The notes below the pieces were generated by a model. That model saw only the letters and a list, made by a program, of their open reading frames with translations. It ran no database searches and was not told the origin of the DNA. Made by a program: the position numbers and the translations under genes. DNA of 15,507 nt from JAAYKS01 sp964479435 (GTDB lineage Bacteria > Bacillota > Clostridia > Saccharofermentanales > UBA5734), in assembly GCA_964479435.1 (NCBI GenBank), contig CAYZME010000047.1:1-15507 (forward strand). Direction: 5' to 3'. Below are positions 1-7,885 of this stretch, piece after piece (the stretch's first letter is position 1; the number at the start of each line of letters is the position of its first letter).

Positions 1-549
1 GTCCACAACCGGCACAATCCGGGCCGCGCCGAGGCGGGACAGCTGCTCGGACAAGGCGCCCGCGTCGACTTCAGGAGGGATTGCGACGGTTTCCTGATAT
101 AAAATATCGCCCGTATCCATCCCCACGTCGGTCAGCATGATGGTGATGCCGGTTTGGGTATCCCCCTGCATGACGCTGGCGTGGACCGGCGAAGCGCCGC
201 GATGCTTTGGCAGTAATGATGCATGGATGTTAAGACATCCGTATTTGGGGATGGCAAGGATCTCAGGCGTAAGAATGCGCCCATACGCCGCCGTGATGAA
301 TAAATCCGGTTGCAACGCGGCCAGCCACGTGGTGTAGGCTTCTGTGCGAATTTTCTCGGGTTGATATAAAGGCAATCCCAGCCGCTCGGCGGTCTCATGA
401 ACCGGTGTCGGCGTCACCTTCATTTTCCGTCCACGGGGGCGATCCGGTTGTGAAATCACCGCGACAATCTGGTGTTGCGAGGCAGCCAACGCCTCCAGTG
501 GGGGAACGGCAAAAACAGGCGTTCCCATAAATACAATACGCAAGCTCAC
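1..549 (-). CDS. fmt: Methionyl-tRNA formyltransferase, 5' part (runs off the window)
   Basis: Transfers a formyl group from 10-formyl-tetrahydrofolate to Met-tRNA(fMet) in the cytoplasm, making the initiator tRNA. The first 183 residues are present and in frame; the C-terminal tRNA-binding domain lies beyond base 1. The N-terminus reads MSLRIVFMGTPVFAVP, the family opening. The formyltransferase core carries LNIHASLLPKHRGASP (residues 106-121) and GMDTGDIL (143-150), giving the expected catalytic Asn107, His109 and Asp145. I chose the GTG at 549 because it forms a GTGA overlap with the def stop codon. An in-frame TTG at 543 would give the more usual MRIVFMGTP start and cannot be excluded. 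An AGGGGA motif lies about 12 nt before the GTG, a little far. The def-fmt pairing is conserved: Fmt adds the formyl group that Def removes. The assignment is firm; only the start and the missing end are uncertain. Confidence 0.97.
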   Translation of the reverse strand, partial: MSLRIVFMGTPVFAVPPLEALAASQHQIVAVISQPDRPRGRKMKVTPTPVHETAERLGLPLYQPEKIRTEAYTTWLAALQPDLFITAAYGRILTPEILAIPKYGCLNIHASLLPKHRGASPVHASVMQGDTQTGITIMLTDVGMDTGDILYQETVAIPPEVDAGALSEQLSRLGAARIVPVVD

Positions 550-1007
550 GAACGGACCAGATCCCCTTTGACTTTGTCGATGAACAGCACCCCGTCCAAA
601 TGATCGTTTTCATGCGAAATACATACCGCCAACAACCCTTCGGCATGAATACGGAAAAGCTGACCATGCCGATCGGTGGCCTCGATATCCAGTGCGGCCG
701 GCCGTTCGACTTCGCCGCTCGCGCCCGGGCAGGATAAACACCCCTCTGTCCCGATTTGAGATCCCGAGCGATGGGTGATCAGCGGATTGATGAATTCAAT
801 CAGACCGTTTTCGTCGTTCAGGTCGACGACAAAAACCCGTTTGAGTACGCCGACTTGCGGGGCCGCCAGGCCAATGCCGTCCGCCTCATACATCGTTTGC
901 GCCATATCGTCGAGCAACGTCAACAACCGGTCGTCGATGCGATCGACCGACCGGGCTACTTTGCGCAGGGTTTCATCCCCCTCCCGAACGATGCTTCTCA
1001 GGGCCAT
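546..1007 (-). CDS. def: Peptide deformylase
   Basis: Metalloenzyme that removes the N-formyl group from nascent proteins at the ribosome exit. At 153 residues it has normal length, and all three family motifs are visible: GIGLAAPQVG (residues 44-53), EGCLS (88-92) and HENDH (132-136). Cys90, His132 and His136 are the expected metal ligands and Glu133 the catalytic base. Residue 131 before the HExxH motif is Ser where Gln is common. The ATG at 1007 is preceded by GAGGTGAT at 5-nt spacing, a good ribosome-binding site. The gene lies 118 nt downstream of priA and its TGA overlaps the fmt start, so def and fmt are probably translationally coupled. An extended -10 element just upstream suggests it can also be transcribed independently of priA. 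Confidence 0.98.
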   Translation of the reverse strand: MALRSIVREGDETLRKVARSVDRIDDRLLTLLDDMAQTMYEADGIGLAAPQVGVLKRVFVVDLNDENGLIEFINPLITHRSGSQIGTEGCLSCPGASGEVERPAALDIEATDRHGQLFRIHAEGLLAVCISHENDHLDGVLFIDKVKGDLVRS

Positions 1008-1024
1008 GCAATCACCTCGGCGCC

Positions 1025-1033
1025 ATTATAGCA
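1025..1033 (-). promoter_or_regulatory. Possible extended -10 promoter for def-fmt
   Basis: Reading the minus strand, TGCTATAAT ends 17 nt before the def ATG. It is a perfect TATAAT with the TGn extension that lets sigma-A promoters work with a poor -35; no TTGACA-like hexamer is found 16-18 nt upstream. Initiation about 7 nt downstream would fall near 1018, right at the ribosome-binding site, so the 5' leader would be only about 11 nt. This is inferred from sequence pattern alone. Confidence 0.4.
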
Positions 1034-1079
1034 CAAAGCGCCAAATGCTCCGTAATGAAAGATACAGCCCGTATGGCTG

Positions 1080-1130
1080 GCCGAGCACTAGGCAGCTTGC
1101 CGAGCACTAGGCAGCTTGCCAAGCACTAGG
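1080..1130 (-). repeat. 19-bp tandem repeat spanning the priA stop codon
   Basis: On the plus strand, GCCGAGCACTAGGCAGCTT occurs at 1080-1098 and is repeated exactly at 1099-1117. A third, partial copy (13 nt, one mismatch) covers 1118-1130. Read on the minus strand, the third copy contains the priA TAG stop (1128-1126), and the other copies carry the same TAG downstream. The unit contains small dyads (GGCA/TGCC and GCTTG/CAAGC), so the transcript could form short hairpins. A separate 5-bp hairpin (CAGCC/GGCTG, 1065-1079) abuts the array but has no good T-run. The rest of the priA-def gap holds only the def promoter-like element. Confidence 0.85.
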
Positions 1131-3381
1131 AAAGCGAATAGGGATCGATGTCCATGGAGATGGAAACATCCGCGGGCAACGGATTCTCCGCCAGCGCGCC
1201 AAACAAGCGCGACAGCCCGGGTTCCCGTTTGGCGCGCACGACCAGCCGCCAGCGATAACGCGCGCGCAGCCGGTAAATCGGCGCCCGCGCGGGTTGACTC
1301 ACCGACAGCGCTTCGGCCGCGGGCGCCTGGGAGCAATACACTTGAATTCTGCGCGCGATCTCCGCGGCGGCACCGGCCGCGACCGACGCGTCGGGGGAAG
1401 AAAGCGTCACCAGCCCCACTACGCCGAACGGCGGATAATTCTGGCTCTGGCGGAAGGCGATTTCCTGCTTGTAGAACGCGCCATAATCCTGCGCTTGTGC
1501 CGCCCGAATCGCGTAATCGTCCGTGTTGTAAGCCTGGATGAAAACCCGGCCGAGAATCTCGCCCCGACCGGCCCGCCCCGCGGCCTGCGTAATGAGCTGG
1601 AACGCGCGCTCTCCGGCGCGAAAATCATTCATACCCAGCATCAAATCAGCCGATAAAATGCCAACCACCGTCACATTGGGGTAATCATGCCCTTTGGCGA
1701 TCATCTGTGTCCCGATGAGGGCATCCGCCTCGCCAGCGGCAAAGCGCGCCAGAATATCGGCATGGGACACGCGACCGGTCGTCGTATCCTGATCCATGCG
1801 CAACGCTTTACAGTCGGGGAACACCTGGCCAAATCGCTCCTCCACTTGCTGGGTGCCGGCGCCAAAACGGCCAAACGCCCCGCTGCCACAGCGCGGGCAG
1901 TTCTCTGTGATCGGTTCGACCCGCCCGCAATAATGACAGATCATCGCCTGGGGCTGATGGCGCAGCCGATGCAAAGTCATCGAGACGCTGCAGGCGGCAC
2001 AGCGTTTCACGTAACCACATGTGCGGCAGAGCATAAACCCCGAATGTCCCCGCCGGTTGAGAAACAAGATGACTTGTTGCCCGGCCGCAAAAGCTGCGCG
2101 CATGGCGGCCAGCAAAGGCCGGCTGAAAATATCCGTATGCCCTGCTTCCAGTTCCGCCCTCATATCGATCACTTCCGCCTCGGGCAACACCGCGCCTCCC
2201 GCGCGATGCGGCAGCCGCAACAGGCGTGTGCGACCCGTTACCGCCAAATGGTACGATTCAACGGACGGTGTAGCCGAGCCCAAAATCAGCGCGGCGTCAT
2301 GCTGGATCGCCCGGTATCGGGCGATCGTCCGCGCGTGGTAGCGCGGTGTGATCTCTGACTTGTACGTGCTTTCTTGTTCCTCATCGATAATGATCAGCCC
2401 GATATCCGACAGGGGCGCAAATACCGCGGAACGCGCCCCCACCGCGATGCGCGCGGTGCCGTCCATCATGCGCCGCCACTGTTCGAACCGGTCGCGCGGG
2501 GTCAATCGCGAATGGATCACAGCGGCCAGATCGCCAAAACGGCCGCGGATACGCGATACCATTTGCGGGGTGAGAGAAATCTCCGGCACCAGAATCAGGA
2601 CAGAGCGTCCGGCGTCCACAATCTGGCGCGCGCAATGCAAATACACTTCTGTTTTTCCGCTGCCGGTGATACCGAACAACAGAGCTTCGCGCGCACGCTC
2701 CGCGTCCCCATCCGGCCCCGTGATTGCCGCGATGGCCTGGATCGCTTCGCGTTGCCAATCATTGGGGGTCAGCATGGCTTGTTCGGCCGGTTCCGGCTCA
2801 TCCGGGGTCAACCCGGGGTCGGAGCCCGGCTGTACGGCTTGCATACGGATCACTTCCATGCGCTGTAAGGTATTCAGGGTTGTGCGGGAAACCCGACAGG
2901 CCGACAACACATCGGCGAGCATGACATCACCGCTTTCCAGCAACATTTCGACCACGCGGATCTGGCCCACTCGTTTGAAATCACCTTGCGCCAGCCTCTC
3001 GGCCGCTTCCGCGGCATCAACCAGCACAACCTGGCGCGAAGAGCGCTTGTTGCCGGGCGCCGGCGGATGCATCACGCGGTACGCGTCGCCGTGTGTGCAG
3101 TAATACCGATCGCGCATAAAAGCGCCGAGACGCAATTGATCGGCACGTAAAACCGGCCCGTTCGGCGCCAGCGACTCCACTGTCTTCAGCGCCACGTCAG
3201 GAGTCGGCCGCGTGCGCGTTACATCGACGACATAGGCTTCGACCAACCGGTTGCCTGTGCCAAAAGGCACGGTCACGAGGCAGCCGGGCTTCATCGCGGC
3301 ACGCAGTGGCTCCGGTACCTGGTAGGTATAGGCACGGTCAAAGGTGCGCAGACATTCTTTTAACACACACTGGACCCACAT
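1126..3381 (-). CDS. priA: Primosomal protein N' (replication restart helicase PriA)
   Basis: Superfamily 2 DNA helicase that recognises stalled forks and reloads the replisome. 751 residues, close to the usual 730-800. An N-terminal fork-binding region is followed by Walker A GITGSGKT (237-244), the Walker B box DEEQ (333-336), LGSATPS (367-373) and motif VI QAAGRAGRG (599-607). Eight cysteines inserted in the helicase core (452, 455, 461, 464, 482, 485, 495, 498) form the two zinc sites of PriA. The C-terminus ends DIDPYSLS. The family usually has DEEH in Walker B, so Gln336 is a variation. I chose the ATG at 3381: it is preceded by AAGGA at 7-nt spacing, and the protein then starts MWVQCVLKE as expected, whereas the longer frame reaches back into polC. 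That ribosome-binding site begins in the polC TAA, so polC and priA should be co-transcribed. The usual upstream partner coaBC is absent. Confidence 0.98.
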   Translation of the reverse strand: MWVQCVLKECLRTFDRAYTYQVPEPLRAAMKPGCLVTVPFGTGNRLVEAYVVDVTRTRPTPDVALKTVESLAPNGPVLRADQLRLGAFMRDRYYCTHGDAYRVMHPPAPGNKRSSRQVVLVDAAEAAERLAQGDFKRVGQIRVVEMLLESGDVMLADVLSACRVSRTTLNTLQRMEVIRMQAVQPGSDPGLTPDEPEPAEQAMLTPNDWQREAIQAIAAITGPDGDAERAREALLFGITGSGKTEVYLHCARQIVDAGRSVLILVPEISLTPQMVSRIRGRFGDLAAVIHSRLTPRDRFEQWRRMMDGTARIAVGARSAVFAPLSDIGLIIIDEEQESTYKSEITPRYHARTIARYRAIQHDAALILGSATPSVESYHLAVTGRTRLLRLPHRAGGAVLPEAEVIDMRAELEAGHTDIFSRPLLAAMRAAFAAGQQVILFLNRRGHSGFMLCRTCGYVKRCAACSVSMTLHRLRHQPQAMICHYCGRVEPITENCPRCGSGAFGRFGAGTQQVEERFGQVFPDCKALRMDQDTTTGRVSHADILARFAAGEADALIGTQMIAKGHDYPNVTVVGILSADLMLGMNDFRAGERAFQLITQAAGRAGRGEILGRVFIQAYNTDDYAIRAAQAQDYGAFYKQEIAFRQSQNYPPFGVVGLVTLSSPDASVAAGAAAEIARRIQVYCSQAPAAEALSVSQPARAPIYRLRARYRWRLVVRAKREPGLSRLFGALAENPLPADVSISMDIDPYSLS

Positions 3382-3391
3382 GGTGATTTCC

Positions 3392-6300
3392 TTATCCGAG
3401 ACTGAACAGATCGAGTTGCGCGCGGTCGGGAATCCCGTCCAGACAACCGATCGCATCCAATGTAGTCATGATGGCGCTGCCGAGAGCGGCGCGGGCCGCC
3501 AAGTCTTCACGCGAGGTAAATGGCCCCGCCGCGCGCGCGGCGACCACGCGCGCGGCACTGACGCTACTGATCCCGGGAACCGCGTTGAGCGGCGGCAGAA
3601 TGCGGTTTTTGCCACTGGGTTCAAAGCGGCTCGCGTCCGATCGATATATATCGACGGGTTCAAAGCCGATCCCGCGCAGATGCATCTCCTCGATCAACTC
3701 CAGAATATAATACTTGCGGTCTTCCAGCGCCGTAGTGGCGTCGCCGTCGTTGCTGTTTCTCCGGGCGGCGATATCCAACCGCCGCTCGCGGACCCTGTCC
3801 AGCCCGGTACACATTTCAACGCAATCGAACTCATCCGCGCGAACCGTGAAAAAAGCGCAATAGTAGGCAATGGGATGGTACACCTTGAACCAGGCAAGCC
3901 GCAAGGCCGTGATCGCATAGGCGACCGCGTGAGCTTTGGGGAACATATAGGAGATTTTTTTGCAGGAATCTATGTACCACTCGGGGACGTTGTGCTCCCG
4001 CATGTCCGCTTCCTGGCTGGCCGTCAGTCCCCTTCCCTTGCGTACGCGTTCCATAATATCGAATGCGGACTGGGACGTGAGGCCAAACTGAATCAACGCC
4101 GTCATGATGCTGTCCCGGCAACCGATCACCTCGGTGATATCGCACGTTCCCTGGCGAATCAGATCCTGCGCGTTGCCCACCCAGACATTTTTGCCATGTG
4201 ACAGGCCCATCAGCTGGACCAGATCGTAAAACCGCTGCGGCCGGATGTCCCGAATCATCGCCCGCGCCATAAAGGTCCCCATCTCGGGGATGCTCAACGT
4301 GCCGATCGGCACATCCCAGCTCCCGTCGGCGATCCCCAGCGCCCGCGTCGAGGTAAACAGGCTCATCACCTGCGGGTCCATAAAAGGAACACGCAAGACC
4401 TCCACCCCGGTCAGCTGCTCCAAAAACCGCAGCATCGTCGGATCATCTTTCCCCAACACATCCAGCTTTAGCAGGGTGTCGTGCAGACTGTTAAAGTCAA
4501 AATGTGTGGTGATGATCCCGTTGGCCGCTTTGTCAGCCGGATGATGGACGGGCGTAAAATCATATATCTCGCGATCTTGTGGTACGACGACGATCGCGCC
4601 GGGATGTTGCCCTGTTGTTTGCCGCACCCCTTGCAGCCGATTGGCCAATCGGCGCTTTTCCGCCTCGGTCGCGTACCCGCCGGTCTTTTCAAAATACCCC
4701 CGCACCATCGCCATGGTGTTCTTTTCCGCGTACGTGCTGATCGTGCCCGCCTTGAAGGTGAATTCCTTGCCGAACATCTCTTCAATCATATTGTGTGCGC
4801 GCGCCTGGTATTCGCCGGAAAAATTGAGATCAATGTCGGGGGTTTTATCGCCGGTAAAACCCAGAAAGGTCTCGAAGGGGATGTCTTGCCCCTCTTTGGC
4901 CAAGGCATGGCCGCACGCTGGGCATACTCGGTCCGGCAAGTCGTACCCTGAGCCGAAACGCCCCGACAGGTCAAATTCCGAGTAGCGGCAATGTGGGCAA
5001 ACGTAGTGCGGCGCCAACGGATTGACCTCGGTAATCCCACACAGCGACGCGATCAGAGATGAGCCGACCGAACCGCGCGAACCCACCAGATACCCGTCGT
5101 CGTTGGATTGTTTGACCAGTCTGCGGGCGATGTCGTACATGGTCGCAAAACCGTTGTCGATGATCGATCGCAGCTCCTTTTCGATCCGCGCGGAAACAAT
5201 CGGCGGCAGTGCCTGGTCGTGACCATAGATCCGCCACGCGGCTTCCCATGTGATCTGCTCAACATCCCGCGCGGCTGTCTCCAGCACCGGCGGATAGAAT
5301 CCCGCGGGAAACGGTTGCAGATCGCTTTGGACCCGTTCCGCGACCGCGACCGGATTGTCGATGACCACCTCTCGCGCCCGCTCGCCAAGATACTGGAAAG
5401 CCGCAAGCATTTCATCCGTCGTGCGCAAATATAATGCCGGCTGACTCGCGAAATCGTCATACATATCCGCTGTGAGAATTTGCCGCAAAATGGTATCGCT
5501 TTCCTCGATGAAATGCGCGTCACAGGTCGCGCAGACCGGCCTTCCCGCCGCGTCGCCCAGCGCCAACACCAGCCGGTTGAGATCGATCAGATCCTGTTCC
5601 GAGACCGCTGTACCCGCCGCGTCTCCGATCATGAAGCGATTGTTGCACAGCGGCTGAATCTCCAGATAGTCATAATAGCGTGCCAGTGATTTGACCGCGT
5701 ACGCGTTGAGAGCGGTGGCCGTTTGCTCATAGGAGCGATTGTTCGCGCGATATAAAGCCGCGACTTTGCGAAAAACCTCACCGGCTTCGCACGCCGCTCC
5801 GACGAGCAGGCCGGCGCGATGGTAATCCAGAAGACTGCGCGGTACGCGCGGGGTCTTGTTGTAAAAATACCGCACATGCGATTCCGAAATCAGGCGGTAA
5901 AGATGATACAACCCCAACGTATCCGCGGCCAATAAAACGCAGTGGTACACCGGCGTGCGTGCGGTGCGCAAGCCGCCAAAGGCCAGATGCCCGACATGCG
6001 CGTTGAGTTGCCGCCACGACGTAATTTGCGTCTGATGGATCAGCGCGTCCAGGATCCGCCCGCACGTCGCGGCGTCATCCGCGGCCCGGTGGTGTTGTTT
6101 TTGCGTAATTCCGAGGCGCGCCGCCACCGCGTCCAGCTTATGCACGCGCTCCTTGGGATAAAGCAGTCGTGACAAACGCAATGTATCGACCGCGACGGGG
6201 TTGAACTTGCCCCGCGTGCCGGTCGCGGTGGAATTTTGAAATCCCGCGTATCGTATAAAAGACAGATCAAAGAATAAATTATGCGCGCAGACCGGCCACT

Positions 6301-7885
6301 TGCCGACAAAATCGCGCAAGCGGGCCACGGCGGTGTACGGGTCCGGCGCTCCGGGTAGCATGGACGGGTGAATACCGGTCAATTTCGTCACGAGTTCGGG
6401 AATCGGTATGCCCGGGTCGACAAACGTTTCAAAACGCGCGTCCTCGACAAAACGCCCGTCCGCGCTGCGGACAAAACGGACCGCGCCGATCTCGATCAGT
6501 TGGTCTCGGGACGGATCCAGCCCGGTGGTCTCGACATCAATGGCCACATAGCCGTCGGCTAGCGCCGGCTCATCGTCTAGTTCATCTTCTGGCGGCTCAT
6601 TCCCATCTAGGCCATAGACAGCCGCCGGCCCGTCATCGACCAAATAGCACTCGACACCATACAGTATCTTTGTATTTTTGGTGCCCGTTTCTTTGAGGGC
6701 GGCATAGGCCTCGGGAAAAGCCTGCACAACACCGTGATCGGTGATCGCGACCGCCGGCCATTTCCAACGGGCCGCCGTCCTGACGATTTCCGCCGCATCG
6801 GCGACCCCGTCCCGCGCGCTCATTTTGGTATGGCAATGCAGTTCCGCGCGGCGCTCGGGCGCCTGGTCCGCGCGTGCGCGCGGCGCCGAAGCCGTGCACA
6901 CCCCCAGGATGCCCGCGTCCAGATCCTGGGTGAATTTTCCGTCAAAGCCCATTTTGGCCTGGACTTTCACATGGCTGCCCAGCGAAAGCATCCCGGAGAT
7001 CTCTTCGTATTCTTCGGGTTTGAGGAACCCGTGACAAGATAACGTTCCGGTCCCATCGCTGACGCTGAATTTGATTAGAATGCGTGTCTGATTGCTGACC
7101 AGCCGTGGCTCGGCGCTCTCGACAATCTCCCCCCGGAAGCAGACGATACCCGATTGGACATGCAGTTCGCCAATCTCTACCGGCTCCATCTGGCTGTCAA
7201 AGCGGCCAAAGATCAGGCCGTCTTCCCGCCGCGCCAGTTTTTTGCGATAGCGGTAGCGCGCGTTTTCCAGGACCGCTTCCTGTTCGTTCGCGCCCCGCGC
7301 TGTCTCCGCTGCGGTCGCAACCGGTACCGGCTCAGAGGCAGAAGCCGGAACGCACAAAACCGGCCGCTCGCTTTCCTGTTGTTCGATTAATTCACGCAAA
7401 TCCTCATCGGAAGCCGTTGCCCGCACCGGGCAGCGGTAACCGGTCGCGCGTTCGAAAATCAGTTCGAGGGCTGCCAAATGGCCCGTCGCCACTTGTTTCA
7501 TGCATTCGCGCGGCAAATGGATCCAGATCCCGCCGGGGTCAGATGTGAACTGCGCTCCGGAAACAATTAAAAACAGCCACGGGTCGGATCGCCGTAAATG
7601 GCGCAATGCCCATGGCATCCATGCGACCGCGATGTCAGAGTCCGGGCTGCCGCATTCATCCGATACCCGCTGAACGGCCAGAACCTCGGCCACGCCGTAA
7701 TATGCTTCCAATGCTTCTTCCACCGCGATCACAGCGGCAGCCGGCAGCCATCTTTCGGCCAGCAGGTGGATCTCCACCCGGCCTTCGGAGCACACCGTCA
7801 GCCCGGTGACGACACATGCAAAGCCCGGATCGAAACTCGAGCCGGGCGCTACCGTTCGCATCATATCCGTCAAACGAACCATCAT
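3392..7885 (-). CDS. polC: DNA polymerase III alpha subunit, Gram-positive PolC type
   Basis: Replicative DNA polymerase with built-in proofreading. At 1497 residues it is slightly longer than B. subtilis PolC (about 1437). Visible domains in order: N-terminal region; OB-fold about 240-330; PHP domain from 347 (LHCHT, 349-353), interrupted by a DEDDh 3'-5' exonuclease (Asp450, Glu452, Asp540, His599, Asp604); zinc module (Cys963, 966, 988, 991); polymerase core with PDIDLNFSGEYQ (1016-1027; catalytic Asp1017 and Asp1019) and LLKLDVLGKDDPT (1138-1150; Asp1142). The C-terminus carries QLDLF (1490-1494), matching the sliding-clamp binding consensus. An acidic linker (about 426-440) joins PHP to exonuclease. 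The ATG at 7885 overlaps the ispG TGA as ATGA and has AAGGA upstream; a second ATG at 7882 is possible. No catalytic residue is missing. In Clostridia polC is usually followed by rimP-nusA; here priA follows. Confidence 0.99.
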   Translation of the reverse strand: MMVRLTDMMRTVAPGSSFDPGFACVVTGLTVCSEGRVEIHLLAERWLPAAAVIAVEEALEAYYGVAEVLAVQRVSDECGSPDSDIAVAWMPWALRHLRRSDPWLFLIVSGAQFTSDPGGIWIHLPRECMKQVATGHLAALELIFERATGYRCPVRATASDEDLRELIEQQESERPVLCVPASASEPVPVATAAETARGANEQEAVLENARYRYRKKLARREDGLIFGRFDSQMEPVEIGELHVQSGIVCFRGEIVESAEPRLVSNQTRILIKFSVSDGTGTLSCHGFLKPEEYEEISGMLSLGSHVKVQAKMGFDGKFTQDLDAGILGVCTASAPRARADQAPERRAELHCHTKMSARDGVADAAEIVRTAARWKWPAVAITDHGVVQAFPEAYAALKETGTKNTKILYGVECYLVDDGPAAVYGLDGNEPPEDELDDEPALADGYVAIDVETTGLDPSRDQLIEIGAVRFVRSADGRFVEDARFETFVDPGIPIPELVTKLTGIHPSMLPGAPDPYTAVARLRDFVGKWPVCAHNLFFDLSFIRYAGFQNSTATGTRGKFNPVAVDTLRLSRLLYPKERVHKLDAVAARLGITQKQHHRAADDAATCGRILDALIHQTQITSWRQLNAHVGHLAFGGLRTARTPVYHCVLLAADTLGLYHLYRLISESHVRYFYNKTPRVPRSLLDYHRAGLLVGAACEAGEVFRKVAALYRANNRSYEQTATALNAYAVKSLARYYDYLEIQPLCNNRFMIGDAAGTAVSEQDLIDLNRLVLALGDAAGRPVCATCDAHFIEESDTILRQILTADMYDDFASQPALYLRTTDEMLAAFQYLGERAREVVIDNPVAVAERVQSDLQPFPAGFYPPVLETAARDVEQITWEAAWRIYGHDQALPPIVSARIEKELRSIIDNGFATMYDIARRLVKQSNDDGYLVGSRGSVGSSLIASLCGITEVNPLAPHYVCPHCRYSEFDLSGRFGSGYDLPDRVCPACGHALAKEGQDIPFETFLGFTGDKTPDIDLNFSGEYQARAHNMIEEMFGKEFTFKAGTISTYAEKNTMAMVRGYFEKTGGYATEAEKRRLANRLQGVRQTTGQHPGAIVVVPQDREIYDFTPVHHPADKAANGIITTHFDFNSLHDTLLKLDVLGKDDPTMLRFLEQLTGVEVLRVPFMDPQVMSLFTSTRALGIADGSWDVPIGTLSIPEMGTFMARAMIRDIRPQRFYDLVQLMGLSHGKNVWVGNAQDLIRQGTCDITEVIGCRDSIMTALIQFGLTSQSAFDIMERVRKGRGLTASQEADMREHNVPEWYIDSCKKISYMFPKAHAVAYAITALRLAWFKVYHPIAYYCAFFTVRADEFDCVEMCTGLDRVRERRLDIAARRNSNDGDATTALEDRKYYILELIEEMHLRGIGFEPVDIYRSDASRFEPSGKNRILPPLNAVPGISSVSAARVVAARAAGPFTSREDLAARAALGSAIMTTLDAIGCLDGIPDRAQLDLFSLG

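Noticed and set aside
1065..1079. CAGCC/GGCTG hairpin as a priA terminator
   Set aside because: The stem is only 5 bp and the following sequence (TATCTTTCATT) is not a convincing T-run.
1687..2358. Plus-strand open frame of 223 codons inside priA
   Set aside because: Lies opposite the zinc and helicase motifs of PriA; no independent coding evidence.
3344..4201. Long plus-strand open frame of 285 codons inside polC and priA
   Set aside because: It is antisense to strongly conserved PolC sequence, has no recognisable domain and is explained by the GC-rich coding strand.
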